A stretch of 46,099 nucleotides of DNA from DATMNI01 sp035570275 (GCA_035570275.1 DATMNI010000224.1:1-46099), one strand, 5' to 3'; shown: positions 28,827-37,891, counted from the stretch's first letter. Notes: generated by a model from the letters alone, not told the origin. Numbers and translations are program-made.

Positions 28827-29531
28827 GAGCTCCTTGAGTTTCCTGATTATTAAGTCTGGGCCTAAATAAGTCTGGCTATTAGGTATCGTGCGGTCGAGTA
28901 TCGCCCCGCAATAACTGCTCCACAACACCATGGCTGGCAGCTTTCCACCCAAGACTCACTGTTCGAGCCTCGGCGCGTCGGCGTTCCTCACTTGGTTTAA
29001 CTAATGTATCAGATTGTCAGCGCTTTCCGAAGTGTGGGCGGTATAGACGGCATAGTACCGTCGTGTTTCAGCGTTTTGGCAGAAGTGGACGAGGAGAAAT
29101 CGAGGTTCAGCTACCCATTGTGAGGCAGATCGTCAGTCGATTGTCAATCTGCGGCGGATTGCTAATCCGCCCGCCCGGTGCGGAGCGAGCCAGCCCGAGT
29201 TTTCGGCCTGCCTGTAAGGTGTATCAATCGCGCGACGGGCAGACTCCCTCCGCCGGACCCGGGATACCCCTGACAAGCTGCCCTGGATTCCAGCTTCATA
29301 CGGTTTCCCCAAACGACTAACCACCTGCCTGCCCACCCAGAAAACCGGCGCCGTGTGAGCGCTCTGATGATTGTGGCGGGGCAACCTGGCCCGGCAGCAC
29401 CCGATCCGCCAAACCGGCAGTACCCTTCCGGAAAATCAATAACCCCCGTTACAAATAACGGAGTTGGTACACCGGCGCGGCGGTACTCTTCCGGTTGCCG
29501 CCAACGTTTAGAATCGGTGATGACTAGTATA
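28827..29531. other. Long intergenic region with palindrome
   Basis: About 700 bases. At 29153-29171 GGCGGATT and AATCCGCC form an 8-bp stem with a 3-base loop, a type of short palindrome common in intergenic DNA of such genomes. Nearer the ABC gene are the direct repeats and hairpin listed separately. Open frames in 29063-29566 look non-coding. Confidence 0.55.
29416..29494. promoter_or_regulatory. Direct repeats flanking a hairpin upstream of the sugar ABC genes
   Basis: GGCAGTACCCTTCCGG (29416-29431) and GGCGGTACTCTTCCGG (29479-29494) match at 14 of 16 positions with starts 63 bases apart. Between them CCGTTA and TAACGG (29446-29451, 29456-29461) form a perfect 6-bp inverted repeat with a 4-base spacer. 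Six helical turns between the repeats would place two protein dimers on one face, so this is a plausible operator pair for the transporter genes starting about 40 bases later. Confidence 0.45.
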
Positions 29532-31007
29532 ATGCCCCCTCTGCTCCAGGCTGGGAACGTCAGCAAACACTACGGCGGCGTGCGCGCGCTCAACCAGGCG
29601 CACTTTACGCTCCGCGCCGGTGAAGTGCATGCTCTGATCGGGGAGAACGGGGCGGGCAAGAGCACGTTGGCGCGGATACTGGCCGGCTCCACCCTGGCCG
29701 ATACGGCGTCCATCGCCATTGACGGCCACCCGGCCGTGATCCACAATCCCCTGGATGCGCAGCGGTCGGGTATCGGGATGATTTACCAGGAGCTGGATTT
29801 GTTCCCCAACCTGACCGTGGGAGAGAATCTGGTGATCGGCAACCTGCATTTTCGGGAGGGACGCATATCCGTCCCGCGCCGGATTGCGGCCTTCTGCCGG
29901 CCCTTCCTGCAGCGTGTGGGGCTTGCCTGCGGCGTGAATGACAAGGTGGGCGGCCTGCCCATCGGGCAGCAGCAACTGGTGGCCATCGCCCGCGCGCTCA
30001 GTATGGACGCGCGCATCCTGTTGATGGATGAGCCCACCAGTTCCCTTTTCGATGACGCCGCGGACAGGCTGTTCGGCTTGATCGCGGAACTGAGGAGCGC
30101 CGGCGTGGCGATGGTTTACGTCTCGCATAAGATGGACGAGATTCTCCGCATCTGCGACCGCGCCACGGTGCTGCGCGACGGCCAGACCATCGGGACCGTC
30201 GAAACGGCGGCGACCAATGTGGACGAGTTGATTCGCATGATGGTGGGGCGCGACCTCAAGTTGACGGAATGCACGCGGGCCGGCCGCTCGCAGCGCGGCG
30301 GCGCGGGCGAAATCGTGCTCGCGGTGGAAGGCTTGACCACCGGCAAGCTCCGCGGCGTTTCATTCCAGTTGCGCCGCGGCGAAGTCCTGGGCGTAGCCGG
30401 TCTGGTGGGCGCGGGACGCAGCGAGTTGGGCGCGGCGCTGTTCGGCATGGACCGCATTCGCGCCGGCGCAATCCACGCGCGCGGCGCCATCGGCCTGCTG
30501 CCCGAGGACCGGCGCCTCCAGGGGCTCATGATGAGTATGAGCGTTCTGGAAAACAGCACCATGGCGGTGCTGCCGCGGTTCCAGCGGCTCGGCTTCATCC
30601 GCGCCCGTGAGGAGCAGCGCGCACTGGAGCCGTTGGCGCGCAACCTGGCCCTGCGTTGCGATTCCACCGCCCAGCCGGTTGGCCAGTTAAGCGGTGGCAA
30701 CCAGCAGAAAGTGCTGCTGGCGCGCTGGCTGCTGCGCGACCCCGACGTGTTGTTCCTGGACGACCCCACGCGCGGCATCGATGTGGCGGCCAAGCAGGAC
30801 ATTTACAGGATTGTGGATGCACTGGCTGAGGCCGGCAAGGGCGTGATCCTGGTGAGTTCGGAACTGCCGGAGTTGCTGCGGTGCTGCGACCGCATCCTGG
30901 TGCTGTCGGGCGGCAGGCTCACCGCGATTTATGATGCCATGGAGGCGACCCAGGAGAAGATCATGGCGGCGGCAACCACTCCCAATTCCCCCGAGGCCCG
31001 GTGTTGA
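29532..31007 (+). CDS. Sugar-type ABC importer ATPase, two-domain (RbsA/MglA-like)
   Basis: About 491 residues from ATG 29532 (ATG 29520 also in frame; neither has a strong ribosome site). The first ATPase half has a full Walker A (IGENGAGKSTLARILAG), a signature-like PIGQQQLVAIARAL and Walker B LLMDEPTSSLF. The second half has the family's altered Walker A (GLVGAGRSELGAALFG), a strong signature LSGGNQQKVLLARWLL and Walker B VLFLDDPTRGIDV. This arrangement is diagnostic of the carbohydrate/autoinducer CUT2 class (ribose, galactose, AI-2, myo-inositol). The permease starts in the stop codon. No periplasmic binding protein lies in the window. Confidence 0.93.
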   Translation: MPPLLQAGNVSKHYGGVRALNQAHFTLRAGEVHALIGENGAGKSTLARILAGSTLADTASIAIDGHPAVIHNPLDAQRSGIGMIYQELDLFPNLTVGENLVIGNLHFREGRISVPRRIAAFCRPFLQRVGLACGVNDKVGGLPIGQQQLVAIARALSMDARILLMDEPTSSLFDDAADRLFGLIAELRSAGVAMVYVSHKMDEILRICDRATVLRDGQTIGTVETAATNVDELIRMMVGRDLKLTECTRAGRSQRGGAGEIVLAVEGLTTGKLRGVSFQLRRGEVLGVAGLVGAGRSELGAALFGMDRIRAGAIHARGAIGLLPEDRRLQGLMMSMSVLENSTMAVLPRFQRLGFIRAREEQRALEPLARNLALRCDSTAQPVGQLSGGNQQKVLLARWLLRDPDVLFLDDPTRGIDVAAKQDIYRIVDALAEAGKGVILVSSELPELLRCCDRILVLSGGRLTAIYDAMEATQEKIMAAATTPNSPEARC

Positions 31008-32008
31008 TGGCTCTGGCGAGAGCGCTGGCGAAAGCCCGGAGTCTGGCAAAAGCCGGAGGGCTGGCGAAAGCTCAGAGCCTGGCCGCGCTGGCCGGCATTA
31101 TCCTGCTGGCGATTCTGATCGGCCCCACCGCGGCGGACGGTTCGCGCATCTTCCTGCAGATTGGCAACCTGACCGACATCCTGCGCCAGATCTCGCTGAT
31201 CGGGATCATGGCGCTCGCCATGACGTACGTAATCCTCACTGGCGGAATCGATCTGAGCGTGGGCAGCATTCTGGCGTTGTCGACATCCCTGGTGGCCATG
31301 GGGCTGACGCGCGCCGGGCAGACCGCGTCCTACGCGTGGCACATTGTGTTGGCGATGGCGGCGGCGGTGGCGGCATCGGCGCTGGTCGGCACGCTCAACG
31401 GCGTGGTGATCGCCGCCACGCGCATGCAGCCGTTCATCGTGACCCTGGCGGCGATGATCGGCGTGCGTGGCCTGGCGAAGTGGCTCACGGACAACCAGAA
31501 TATCGATATCGGTTTCGGTCGCGACGTGGCCGCCGAGTTCGCGGCGGTTTTCCGCCAGAAGGCCATCGTGATCGGCGCTTATGCGGCCGGCGCGGCTGTC
31601 TTCTGGGTGGTGCTGGCGCGAACTGTGTTCGGACGCCACGTGCGCGCCATCGGGGACAACGAAAAAGCCGCGGAGTATGCCGGCCTGCCCATCCGGCGGA
31701 CCAAGGTTTGGGTGTACACGCTCTCCGGCCTGCTCTCCGGCCTGGCGGGTGTGCTGTATGCGGCCGAGAATCACCAAGGCAATCCGAATGCCGGGGTAGC
31801 TTACGAACTGGATGCCATTGCGGCGGTGGTGATCGGCGGCACCCGCCTCTCGGGCGGCAAGGGCGGAATTTCAGGCACCATCGTGGGCACGTTGACGATT
31901 GGCGTGCTCACCAACATGCTGCGGCTGAACAACGTCGATAGCAATGTGGAGATGATGATCAAAGCGGCGATCATCGTGCTAGCGGTCGCGGTTCAGCGCG
32001 ACCGCTGA
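31007..32008 (+). CDS. Sugar-type ABC importer permease (RbsC-like)
   Basis: 333 residues. ATG 31007 shares its A with the last base of the ATPase stop (TGATG), so translation is coupled. The CUT2 permease signature MALAMTYVILTGGIDLSVGS (about 68-87) is followed by about eight to nine helices, and AIAAVVIGGTRLSGGKGGIS near the end is the family's conserved coupling region. The N-terminus carries three hexapeptide repeats (LAKARS, LAKAGG, LAKAQS) from 18-base units at 31025-31078. The C-terminus ends in the first copy of a 29-base tandem repeat, giving AVQRDR as the last residues. Substrate likely a pentose, hexose or polyol. Confidence 0.92.
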   Translation: MALARALAKARSLAKAGGLAKAQSLAALAGIILLAILIGPTAADGSRIFLQIGNLTDILRQISLIGIMALAMTYVILTGGIDLSVGSILALSTSLVAMGLTRAGQTASYAWHIVLAMAAAVAASALVGTLNGVVIAATRMQPFIVTLAAMIGVRGLAKWLTDNQNIDIGFGRDVAAEFAAVFRQKAIVIGAYAAGAAVFWVVLARTVFGRHVRAIGDNEKAAEYAGLPIRRTKVWVYTLSGLLSGLAGVLYAAENHQGNPNAGVAYELDAIAAVVIGGTRLSGGKGGISGTIVGTLTIGVLTNMLRLNNVDSNVEMMIKAAIIVLAVAVQRDR

Positions 32009-32102
32009 CGGAAGACGCGGTGCAGCGCGACCGCTGACGGAAGACGCGGTTCAGCGCGACCGCTGACGGAAGACGCGGTTCAGCGCGACCGCTGACGGAA
32101 GT
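31987..32102 (+). repeat. Four 29-bp tandem repeats running out of the permease gene
   Basis: Four direct copies of a 29-base unit starting CGCGGTTCAGCGCGACCGCT, with one or two differences, abut without spacers. The first copy contains the permease stop codon. Each unit has the small inverted motif GCGGT/ACCGC. Not a CRISPR array because no spacers separate the units. Confidence 0.95.
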
Positions 32103-32111
32103 CGCTAGCTT

Positions 32112-33515
32112 CTACGCCTTCACCGGCTTATCGGACGCCTTCCAGTGCTGGGCATCCCAGTACAGCGTCTTGCCTTCGCGGTACGACTGCGCGGCCAGGT
32201 TGATCACCACCACTGCCTTGGCCCCCGTCTCGACATCCAGATGCGGTTTTTCGCGGCTGCGCATGCATGCCAGGAAGTTCTCGATGTGCGCCGCCATCAT
32301 ATCCTTCTGGTCGACCGGGATCTGGATATCCTTCGTCCCGAACTTGGTGGCGTAGGCTTCGCCGCCAATGGCAGTGACCGCTCCATTCCGGCCGCCACGT
32401 ACCTGCGGCTTCACCGTGATGTAAGGCACGTTACGCTCAAACTGGCCATGCTCCACCATGATGATGGTGCCCTCGTGCCCGCGAATCATGCCGGGGATGT
32501 GGGTATCGTTGGCCATGGAGGAACTCAGCACCAGCGAGTGGCCCTTGGCATATTCGGCCAGCAGGTGGAACGTATCGGGCACTTCGCGGTCCGGCTTGCC
32601 GTCGGGCAGCTTCTTAAATACATAAATGCCGCCGGTGGCCATTACCTTGGTGGGGAACTGGGGCTCATCCCAGCAGATGTTCAGCGGCGCGATCACGTGG
32701 TAGAAAAGGTCGCTGGCAATGCCCAGCGAATAGTCCCAATATTTGCGGAACCGGAAGAAGCGGTCGGCGTCGAAGGCGCGCTTGGGAGCCAGCTTGTACT
32801 GCGACCCCAGCCACATGTTCCAATCGATGAAGTCGTCGCCCTTCGCCTCCGGACCAGCCTTTTCGTCGATGGGCCAGTTCCACTCGCCCTCGGTCGAATT
32901 GCGGTGGTACGAGCCCTGGCTTTCGATCATCTGCCCGATCATGCCGTCGGCGATGGCCTTCTTAGCCTTCGCCCAGATATCGGCCGAGGTGGTCTGCGAA
33001 CCCACCTGCAGGATGCGCTTGGTTTCCTTCACCGTAGCCACCAACTGGCGCGCTTCCTCGTTGGTGTGCACCATGGGCTTTTCCAGGTAAACGTCTTTGC
33101 CCTGGTCCATGGCGTCCATCGCCATCTTGCCGTGCCAGTGGTCCGGTGTGGCGACCACGACAGCGTCCACGTCCGACTGGTTCAGCAACTCGCGGTAATC
33201 CAGGTAGCCCTTCACCTTGTGGTGCTCGGCGGCGAGGCGTTTGCGCTTTTCGTACACGTCGCAAACCGCCACCACCTGGCAGGCGTTGTTGTTCTTCTGT
33301 CCGAATTGGGCGAATGCCTGGCCATCGTAGAAGCCGCGCCCGCCGCAACCGATTACCCCGATGTTGATGCGGTCATTGGCGCCGATCACGCGGCCGCCCG
33401 AGGCTTTGCTGCTGGATTTAGCGGCGAAGGCAGAATTGGCGGCGCCTAGCGTGATGCCGGTGGCACTCACGGATTTGAGAAAATCTCTACGATCGAGAGA
33501 ATCGTTATTCGACAT
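32112..33515 (-). CDS. Tat-exported Gfo/Idh/MocA-family oxidoreductase
   Basis: 467 residues from ATG 33515. Residues 8-32 are a twin-arginine signal (SLDRRDFLKSVSATGITLGA, ending AFAA). The dinucleotide fold begins INIGVIGCGGRGFYDG, and EKPMVHTNEEARQLV carries the EKP motif typical of the family. The C-terminal beta domain contains WLGSQYKLAPKRAFDADRFF and the substrate face GASDLFYHVI-type region (here GIASDLFYHVIAP). Such exported oxidoreductases act on sugars or sugar-like compounds with tightly bound NAD(P). It converges on the sugar ABC transporter; a shared carbohydrate role is an inference. The tatA-tatC genes are in the same window. Confidence 0.93.
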   Translation of the reverse strand: MSNNDSLDRRDFLKSVSATGITLGAANSAFAAKSSSKASGGRVIGANDRINIGVIGCGGRGFYDGQAFAQFGQKNNNACQVVAVCDVYEKRKRLAAEHHKVKGYLDYRELLNQSDVDAVVVATPDHWHGKMAMDAMDQGKDVYLEKPMVHTNEEARQLVATVKETKRILQVGSQTTSADIWAKAKKAIADGMIGQMIESQGSYHRNSTEGEWNWPIDEKAGPEAKGDDFIDWNMWLGSQYKLAPKRAFDADRFFRFRKYWDYSLGIASDLFYHVIAPLNICWDEPQFPTKVMATGGIYVFKKLPDGKPDREVPDTFHLLAEYAKGHSLVLSSSMANDTHIPGMIRGHEGTIIMVEHGQFERNVPYITVKPQVRGGRNGAVTAIGGEAYATKFGTKDIQIPVDQKDMMAAHIENFLACMRSREKPHLDVETGAKAVVVINLAAQSYREGKTLYWDAQHWKASDKPVKA

Positions 33516-33963
33516 GGAAACCCCTTCTATTTGAACCGAATACGTGCAATGAACAGTGCCATTTGGCGGATCCCGGACAACCCTCGCAGGGGCTTCCTCC
33601 GAACGCTCGCGCCGGAAATGTGGAGCGTGGTACCGTAAACCCAATAAGAACGCGTTTCACGCGATTTTGCAAGCGAATTCACAGGGAATTCACTGCCAGG
33701 CCAATTGGACTGCGGGGCTCATGGACACCCAGCCAAAAGCCCGCCCACCCAGCCAATGTCCTGATTCTCTACTGTGTTGCGATGCGTTTCGAGGCTCTCG
33801 AAGGACGCCACGCCATATCCGCGGGCGCATCTGCGCCGGCGCCGCACGATCCATATGACGTCGCTGCGGGTTGGCCCGCCGCGTAAACGCATCCGAGGCA
33901 GCACCGCCCTTCCGCTGCCGCCCTCAATTAATAGTAATCTGAATAGCGCTTAAGGAGACATTA
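33516..33963. other. Intergenic region, divergent
   Basis: About 450 bases between divergent genes. Open frames on both strands look non-coding. Small duplications are present (CACCCAGCCAA-like at about 33727 and 33747). The right end is AT-rich (TCAATTAATAGTAATCTGAA) and probably carries the promoter of the TPR gene. Confidence 0.45.
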
Positions 33964-33978
33964 GTGCTTAAGGAGACA
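33948..33978 (+). promoter_or_regulatory. Duplicated ribosome-binding site
   Basis: GCTTAAGGAGACA occurs at 33948-33960 and again, 18 bases on, at 33966-33978, just ahead of the ATG at 33982. Only the second copy is at working distance; the first is an upstream standby copy or a fresh duplication. Confidence 0.8.
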
Positions 33979-33981
33979 GTG

Positions 33982-35406
33982 ATGCGCCCGGTTTCCAGAA
34001 AAACCTTCTTGCTGGCTTGGATCGGAATCCTGATTCTTGCCATGAACAGTCTGGCTGCCGCGCCTCAGCAGGATAACGGCGCTGGCCTTGCGGCACCGGC
34101 GACTCTGAATCAAGCCTTGAACGACAGTTGGGCGGCGCTTCAGCGCCACGATTACGAAGCCGCCCTGCAAGCTTCGCTGAAGGCCACCACGATCGCTCCT
34201 CAAAACCAGCTTGCATGGTTTTACATGGCACGGTCCTATGACTTGCTTGGCGAACTTCCCAAGGCCGAGGCGGCCTACAAGGCCTTGATCGCAATCAATC
34301 CGAGGCACGGGTCTGCCTACAACAATCTGGGCGCTCTTTACAGGAGGATGGGCCGTACCGACGAGGCTATCGCCAGCTATCGCAAGCAGATTGAGGTGGA
34401 TCCGCGCAGCCGCTTTGCCTCATGGAACCTGGGCAGGGTTTTGGCGTCGCGAGGCCACTGGGACGAAGCGCGCCAGTTGGCCGCCGTGGCTGCGGAACTC
34501 GCTCCAGCGGATGTGAACCGCTGGCTTTTTCTCGGCAAGGCCCAGATCAAGACTGGCCGCATCGATGAGGCGCGGCGCAGCTTCGATCGCGCGCTCGCCC
34601 TTCCGCACGAGGCCATTATGGAAAACAACGTCGCGTACGACCTGGCCGACGCCGGTTTCGATCTCGACAGGTCCTGGCAGTTGATTTCCGGAGCGCTCGA
34701 ACCGGCCGCGCGTCTTGTGTGCGAGCCGGAGGGCATGTCCGGCGGCGATAAGTGCACGGCGCAACTACGCCAGATCGCCTTCATGTTGGATACCGCGGGG
34801 TGGGTCCTCTATCGCCAAGGCAAAACTAAGGCAGCCGAGCCGTACCTGCGGTCGTCCTTCGCGATTACTCCTCGTGGTGAAACCGAACTTCACATGGTCA
34901 TCGTGCTGGCGAAATCGGGCCGTCTCGAAGAGGCGGTCAACGTGTTCGCACAAGCACGCGCGCGTCCGAATTTTGACCGCGTGGATTCCCGAGAGACGAT
35001 TCGCGAACTGGTGAAGGCGGCGGGAGGAGATGTGGAACTGGATACGCTTCTCGGACACGCCGTGCTTCCGCCACCGCCTCCGATCATCCAGGCCAAAGCA
35101 ATTGCTCTGGTGGATGGAAACGGAAAAGTGATCGAAGCGCGAGCGGTTGCACCGGCCCCGCCCGGCTTGGCCGATGTGGCGAAGTCTCTGACATTGCCGG
35201 TCTTGTCGTGGCCCGGTTACTCCATCCGATCCATCCGGACGATCGAGTTCCAGCGCGCCGGTGACCAGTGGTCGCCATCGGAGTCCTACGTCGGAGAGAC
35301 ACCGCCGCCCCCGCCGTGCGGTTCGGCTTCCCAGCCGCTGCTGCCAACCCTGGTGACGCAGGAGTCCACTTCGCCCGCGCAGTCAAGGAACTGCCCCGGC
35401 GCATAA
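33982..35406 (+). CDS. Secreted TPR protein
   Basis: 474 residues from ATG 33982. The frame upstream contains GTG 33964, but the AAGGAGACA site fits ATG 33982. Signal peptide 1-25 (TFLLAWIGILILAMNSLAA). Residues about 45-330 are tetratricopeptide repeats (NQLAWFYMARSYDLLGELPK, GSAYNNLGALYRRMGRTDEA, SRFASWNLGRVLASRGHWDE), with a longer insertion containing two Cys (about 250-262). The C-terminal 100 residues (PPPPPIIQAKAIALVDGNGK onward) are a Pro-flanked beta domain that may bind a partner. Likely periplasmic protein-interaction scaffold. Followed by a double terminator. Confidence 0.85.
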   Translation: MRPVSRKTFLLAWIGILILAMNSLAAAPQQDNGAGLAAPATLNQALNDSWAALQRHDYEAALQASLKATTIAPQNQLAWFYMARSYDLLGELPKAEAAYKALIAINPRHGSAYNNLGALYRRMGRTDEAIASYRKQIEVDPRSRFASWNLGRVLASRGHWDEARQLAAVAAELAPADVNRWLFLGKAQIKTGRIDEARRSFDRALALPHEAIMENNVAYDLADAGFDLDRSWQLISGALEPAARLVCEPEGMSGGDKCTAQLRQIAFMLDTAGWVLYRQGKTKAAEPYLRSSFAITPRGETELHMVIVLAKSGRLEEAVNVFAQARARPNFDRVDSRETIRELVKAAGGDVELDTLLGHAVLPPPPPIIQAKAIALVDGNGKVIEARAVAPAPPGLADVAKSLTLPVLSWPGYSIRSIRTIEFQRAGDQWSPSESYVGETPPPPPCGSASQPLLPTLVTQESTSPAQSRNCPGA

Positions 35407-35491
35407 TAGGGACGAGTTCCGCGATCTTTCGCGCCACAACCGAGCCGAGTCACTCGATCAAGGGCGAAGCTAAATGAAAGTACGGGATGAC

Positions 35492-35522
35492 AAAACCGCT
35501 AGCCTTAGCGGTTTTGCTTTTT
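35492..35522 (+). terminator. Rho-independent terminator (first of two)
   Basis: A 10-bp perfect stem AAAACCGCTA / TAGCGGTTTT with a 4-base loop, followed by GCTTTTTA. Symmetric, so it can work in both directions. Confidence 0.88.
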
Positions 35523-35552
35523 ACTCCCTTGATTCTAAATGAATTGACCTCA

Positions 35553-35583
35553 AAAACCGCTAAACTTAGCGGTTTTCGTTTTT
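35553..35583 (+). terminator. Rho-independent terminator (second of two)
   Basis: The same 10-bp stem as the terminator 61 bases upstream, with loop AACT and tail CGTTTTT. The two differ mainly in the loop, suggesting duplication of a terminator module. Confidence 0.88.
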
Positions 35584-35866
35584 GGCGGAGGTGATCGAGG
35601 AGTGCGAACCAGTCGGAAGATGCCGCCGAAGTGGGGACCTGGTGGGGCGCAGACCAGCCGGCTGGATCATGACCGGCCGCTGCTCCGGGCCGACGAGCAA
35701 TGCCTTCGTCAGCGCAACGGCCGCGCATCATGCAAGCTGCGCTAAAACTGCACTTTCGAATGGAGGCGCACCTCGAAACTCCTGGTCCAAGAGTCGCCAT
35801 CTCCGTTCCCCCATTGGCCCTTGACGGGAACTGCGGATGGGGCCGATACTCATGGGGGGATGTTTT

Positions 35867-36853
35867 ATGTCTTACGGCCGCGCGTATGCGTTTTTGACGT
35901 TGGCTGTGGTCACCGTGCTGGCGCTTCCTGCTGACGGGCAATCGGTGATCTCCACTCGTTCCGGCATCGTCCACTTTTTCGAGGGAGCGGTTTACCTGGC
36001 CGACCAGCCGCTGGAACCCCATTTCGGTAGATTTCCAAGTATGGCCGAAGGCGCCGAACTGCGTACGGCGCAAGGCCGCGCGGAGGTGCTGCTTATGGCT
36101 GGTGTCTTCCTCCGCATGGGAGAGAGCAGCGCCATCCGCCTGGTTGCGAACGATCTCTCGGACACGCGTGTCGAAATGCTCTCCGGATCGGCTATGGTCG
36201 ACTCGGCGGAACCGGGTTTGGGTACATCGTTCACACTTGTTTATAAGGCCTGGAGGGTCCACTTCCCCCAAAAGGGCATCTACCGAATCGATGCCGATCC
36301 GCCCCGATTGTGGGTCCAGCAGGGCGAGGCGGAGGTGTTTGCCGGCGGTACCGGGATGCCGGTATCCGTGGAACAAGGGATGTATCTGCCGTTTGCCCCG
36401 GTGCTCGTGCCCGAACGCTCCATCGATCTACCCGGAGACGCGCTCACCGATTGGGCCAAAGGCCGGAGCGAATCTATTTCGGCAGACAACGCCATTACCG
36501 CCCAGATTGACGAGGACCCTGCCTCAAGGAACTCCGGTTTAGAGACGGACAGCTTTGCCTATTTTCCACTCATCGGCGTCCCATCTCTTGGCTTGGGCCT
36601 GTCCGGCGGGTATGGCTCCTTCAATCCATATCAGCCAGGGTTCAACGCAATCTACCTGCCCGGCTATACGTACAGGCCTCTCCTCGTGGGATTGGCGCCG
36701 GGCGGTGTTCGAAGTTACCTTTATTCACCCACGCGGCGGGTCGGGGTTTCACCGCGAGCTTTCCCCATCGTGCCCGCCCCCCATGCACCTCTTCCGCATC
36801 CGGCGCCTGGGCGCCCTATGCCACCTGCAGTGCGCGGCGGAGCTCACCGTTAG
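35867..36853 (+). CDS. Secreted FecR-like domain protein
   Basis: About 328 residues from ATG 35867 behind GGGGGA. Signal peptide 1-25 (YAFLTLAVVTVLALPADG). Residues about 30-190 fit a FecR-like beta domain (VISTRSGIVHFFEGAVYLAD, GAELRTAQGRAEVLLMAGVF, GIYRIDADPPRLWVQQGEAE). The tail is Gly/Pro/Tyr-rich (LSGGYGSFNPYQPGFNAIYL, then PAPHAPLPHPAPGRPMPP) and probably disordered. No sigma factor or TonB receptor is adjacent, so a signalling role like that of classical FecR is not supported. It is convergent with the VWA gene and the two stops are adjacent. Confidence 0.78.
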   Translation: MSYGRAYAFLTLAVVTVLALPADGQSVISTRSGIVHFFEGAVYLADQPLEPHFGRFPSMAEGAELRTAQGRAEVLLMAGVFLRMGESSAIRLVANDLSDTRVEMLSGSAMVDSAEPGLGTSFTLVYKAWRVHFPQKGIYRIDADPPRLWVQQGEAEVFAGGTGMPVSVEQGMYLPFAPVLVPERSIDLPGDALTDWAKGRSESISADNAITAQIDEDPASRNSGLETDSFAYFPLIGVPSLGLGLSGGYGSFNPYQPGFNAIYLPGYTYRPLLVGLAPGGVRSYLYSPTRRVGVSPRAFPIVPAPHAPLPHPAPGRPMPPAVRGGAHR

Positions 36854-37891
36854 TCATTGAGGAGGCGCGTAATACCCGAGCCGCCAGTGCGCTTTGAGCG
36901 GCGGCATACCATGAGGTTGCGAGAGTTTAACTTCCACCTTACGGTACTTTCCATCTCTGGCTTGATTCTTGGGGTAGTAAGCGAGAACATACTGATTGCG
37001 CAATTCGATCGCAATCCTGGTTGCAACACTCGGCAGATCGCTCGTGAGTGCCGCTGAGAAGGCGCGGCCACCTGTCTGTGCAGCAATTTCAGAAAGCAGA
37101 CGCGGCCCTGAGATCTCCTCAGGAGTCAGCCCGAAAGACAAGATCGGCTCAAAAACACCCATGGCGTACACTTGTACGTCCGCCCCGCGAACGAGCGACT
37201 CAATCTCGGCTGCCGTGTAGTGGCTGTGGTTATCCCCGCCGTCAGAAACGATCACGATCGCCTTCCGGGGGTTCTTCGCCTTTTTCATCTCGTGCAGGCC
37301 GGTGTTGATGGCGTCAAGCATTGCGGTCAGGCCCCCTGGCTGAGCGTTTTTCAGCGCGCTTTGTATCTCTTCGGTGTGCGTCGTAAATTCGACCGAAAGC
37401 TTGGCATTGTCGCCGAATTCTACCAGAAACGCTTCATCGTCCGTGTTAAAGGTCTTCAGGAACTGTGCGGCTGCGTTGCGAGAATTCCGAAGCTTGTAGT
37501 CCATGCTGCCGCTCTCATCGAATACCAGGCCAACCGAAAGAGGCGCATCCTCGCCGGAGAAATGTGCGACATCCTGTTCCACGCCATCTTCGAATAAATG
37601 GAAATCCGCTTGTTGAAGCCCGAGAACGAACCGGTTTAGCGTATCCGTCACCGTCACCGGAATCACCACCAGGTTCGTATCCGCTCGGAAGGTCGGCGCT
37701 GGGCCATGCTGCGAGTCAACCGCATGGGGCGTCGATTGCCTGGACCCTTCCTGGAGTTCTGTCTGGGCGGCGGCCAGACCCGAAAACAACACCAGCGCGG
37801 CTGGGGCACACCCCACGCAAACGATGCAGGTCCACGATCCGCGCTTCACAATCCCGCTCCTCGTGCTCCCAAATAACGACGAGTTTATCAT
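36854..37891 (-). CDS. Secreted VWA protein (VWFA-related acidobacterial domain)
   Basis: 345 residues with a signal peptide (CAPAALVLFSGLAAAQ). FRADTNLVVIPVTVTDTLNR, then FVLGLQQADFHLFEDGVEQ is the entry strand set of the VWFA-related acidobacterial family (TIGR03436 as I recall it). The von Willebrand A fold follows, with a metal-ion-dependent adhesion site DESGSMD, then QPGGLTAMLDAINTGL and IVIVSDGGDN. The C-terminal ELRNQYVLAYYPKNQARDGK and RKVEVKLSQP close the domain. Extracytoplasmic protein-protein adhesion is expected. This family is one of the better lineage markers in the window. Confidence 0.92.
   Translation of the reverse strand: MINSSLFGSTRSGIVKRGSWTCIVCVGCAPAALVLFSGLAAAQTELQEGSRQSTPHAVDSQHGPAPTFRADTNLVVIPVTVTDTLNRFVLGLQQADFHLFEDGVEQDVAHFSGEDAPLSVGLVFDESGSMDYKLRNSRNAAAQFLKTFNTDDEAFLVEFGDNAKLSVEFTTHTEEIQSALKNAQPGGLTAMLDAINTGLHEMKKAKNPRKAIVIVSDGGDNHSHYTAAEIESLVRGADVQVYAMGVFEPILSFGLTPEEISGPRLLSEIAAQTGGRAFSAALTSDLPSVATRIAIELRNQYVLAYYPKNQARDGKYRKVEVKLSQPHGMPPLKAHWRLGYYAPPQ

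Noticed and set aside
31987..32102. Possible CRISPR array (four 29-bp repeats)
   Set aside because: Units abut directly without spacers, the first lies inside a gene, and no cas genes are present.
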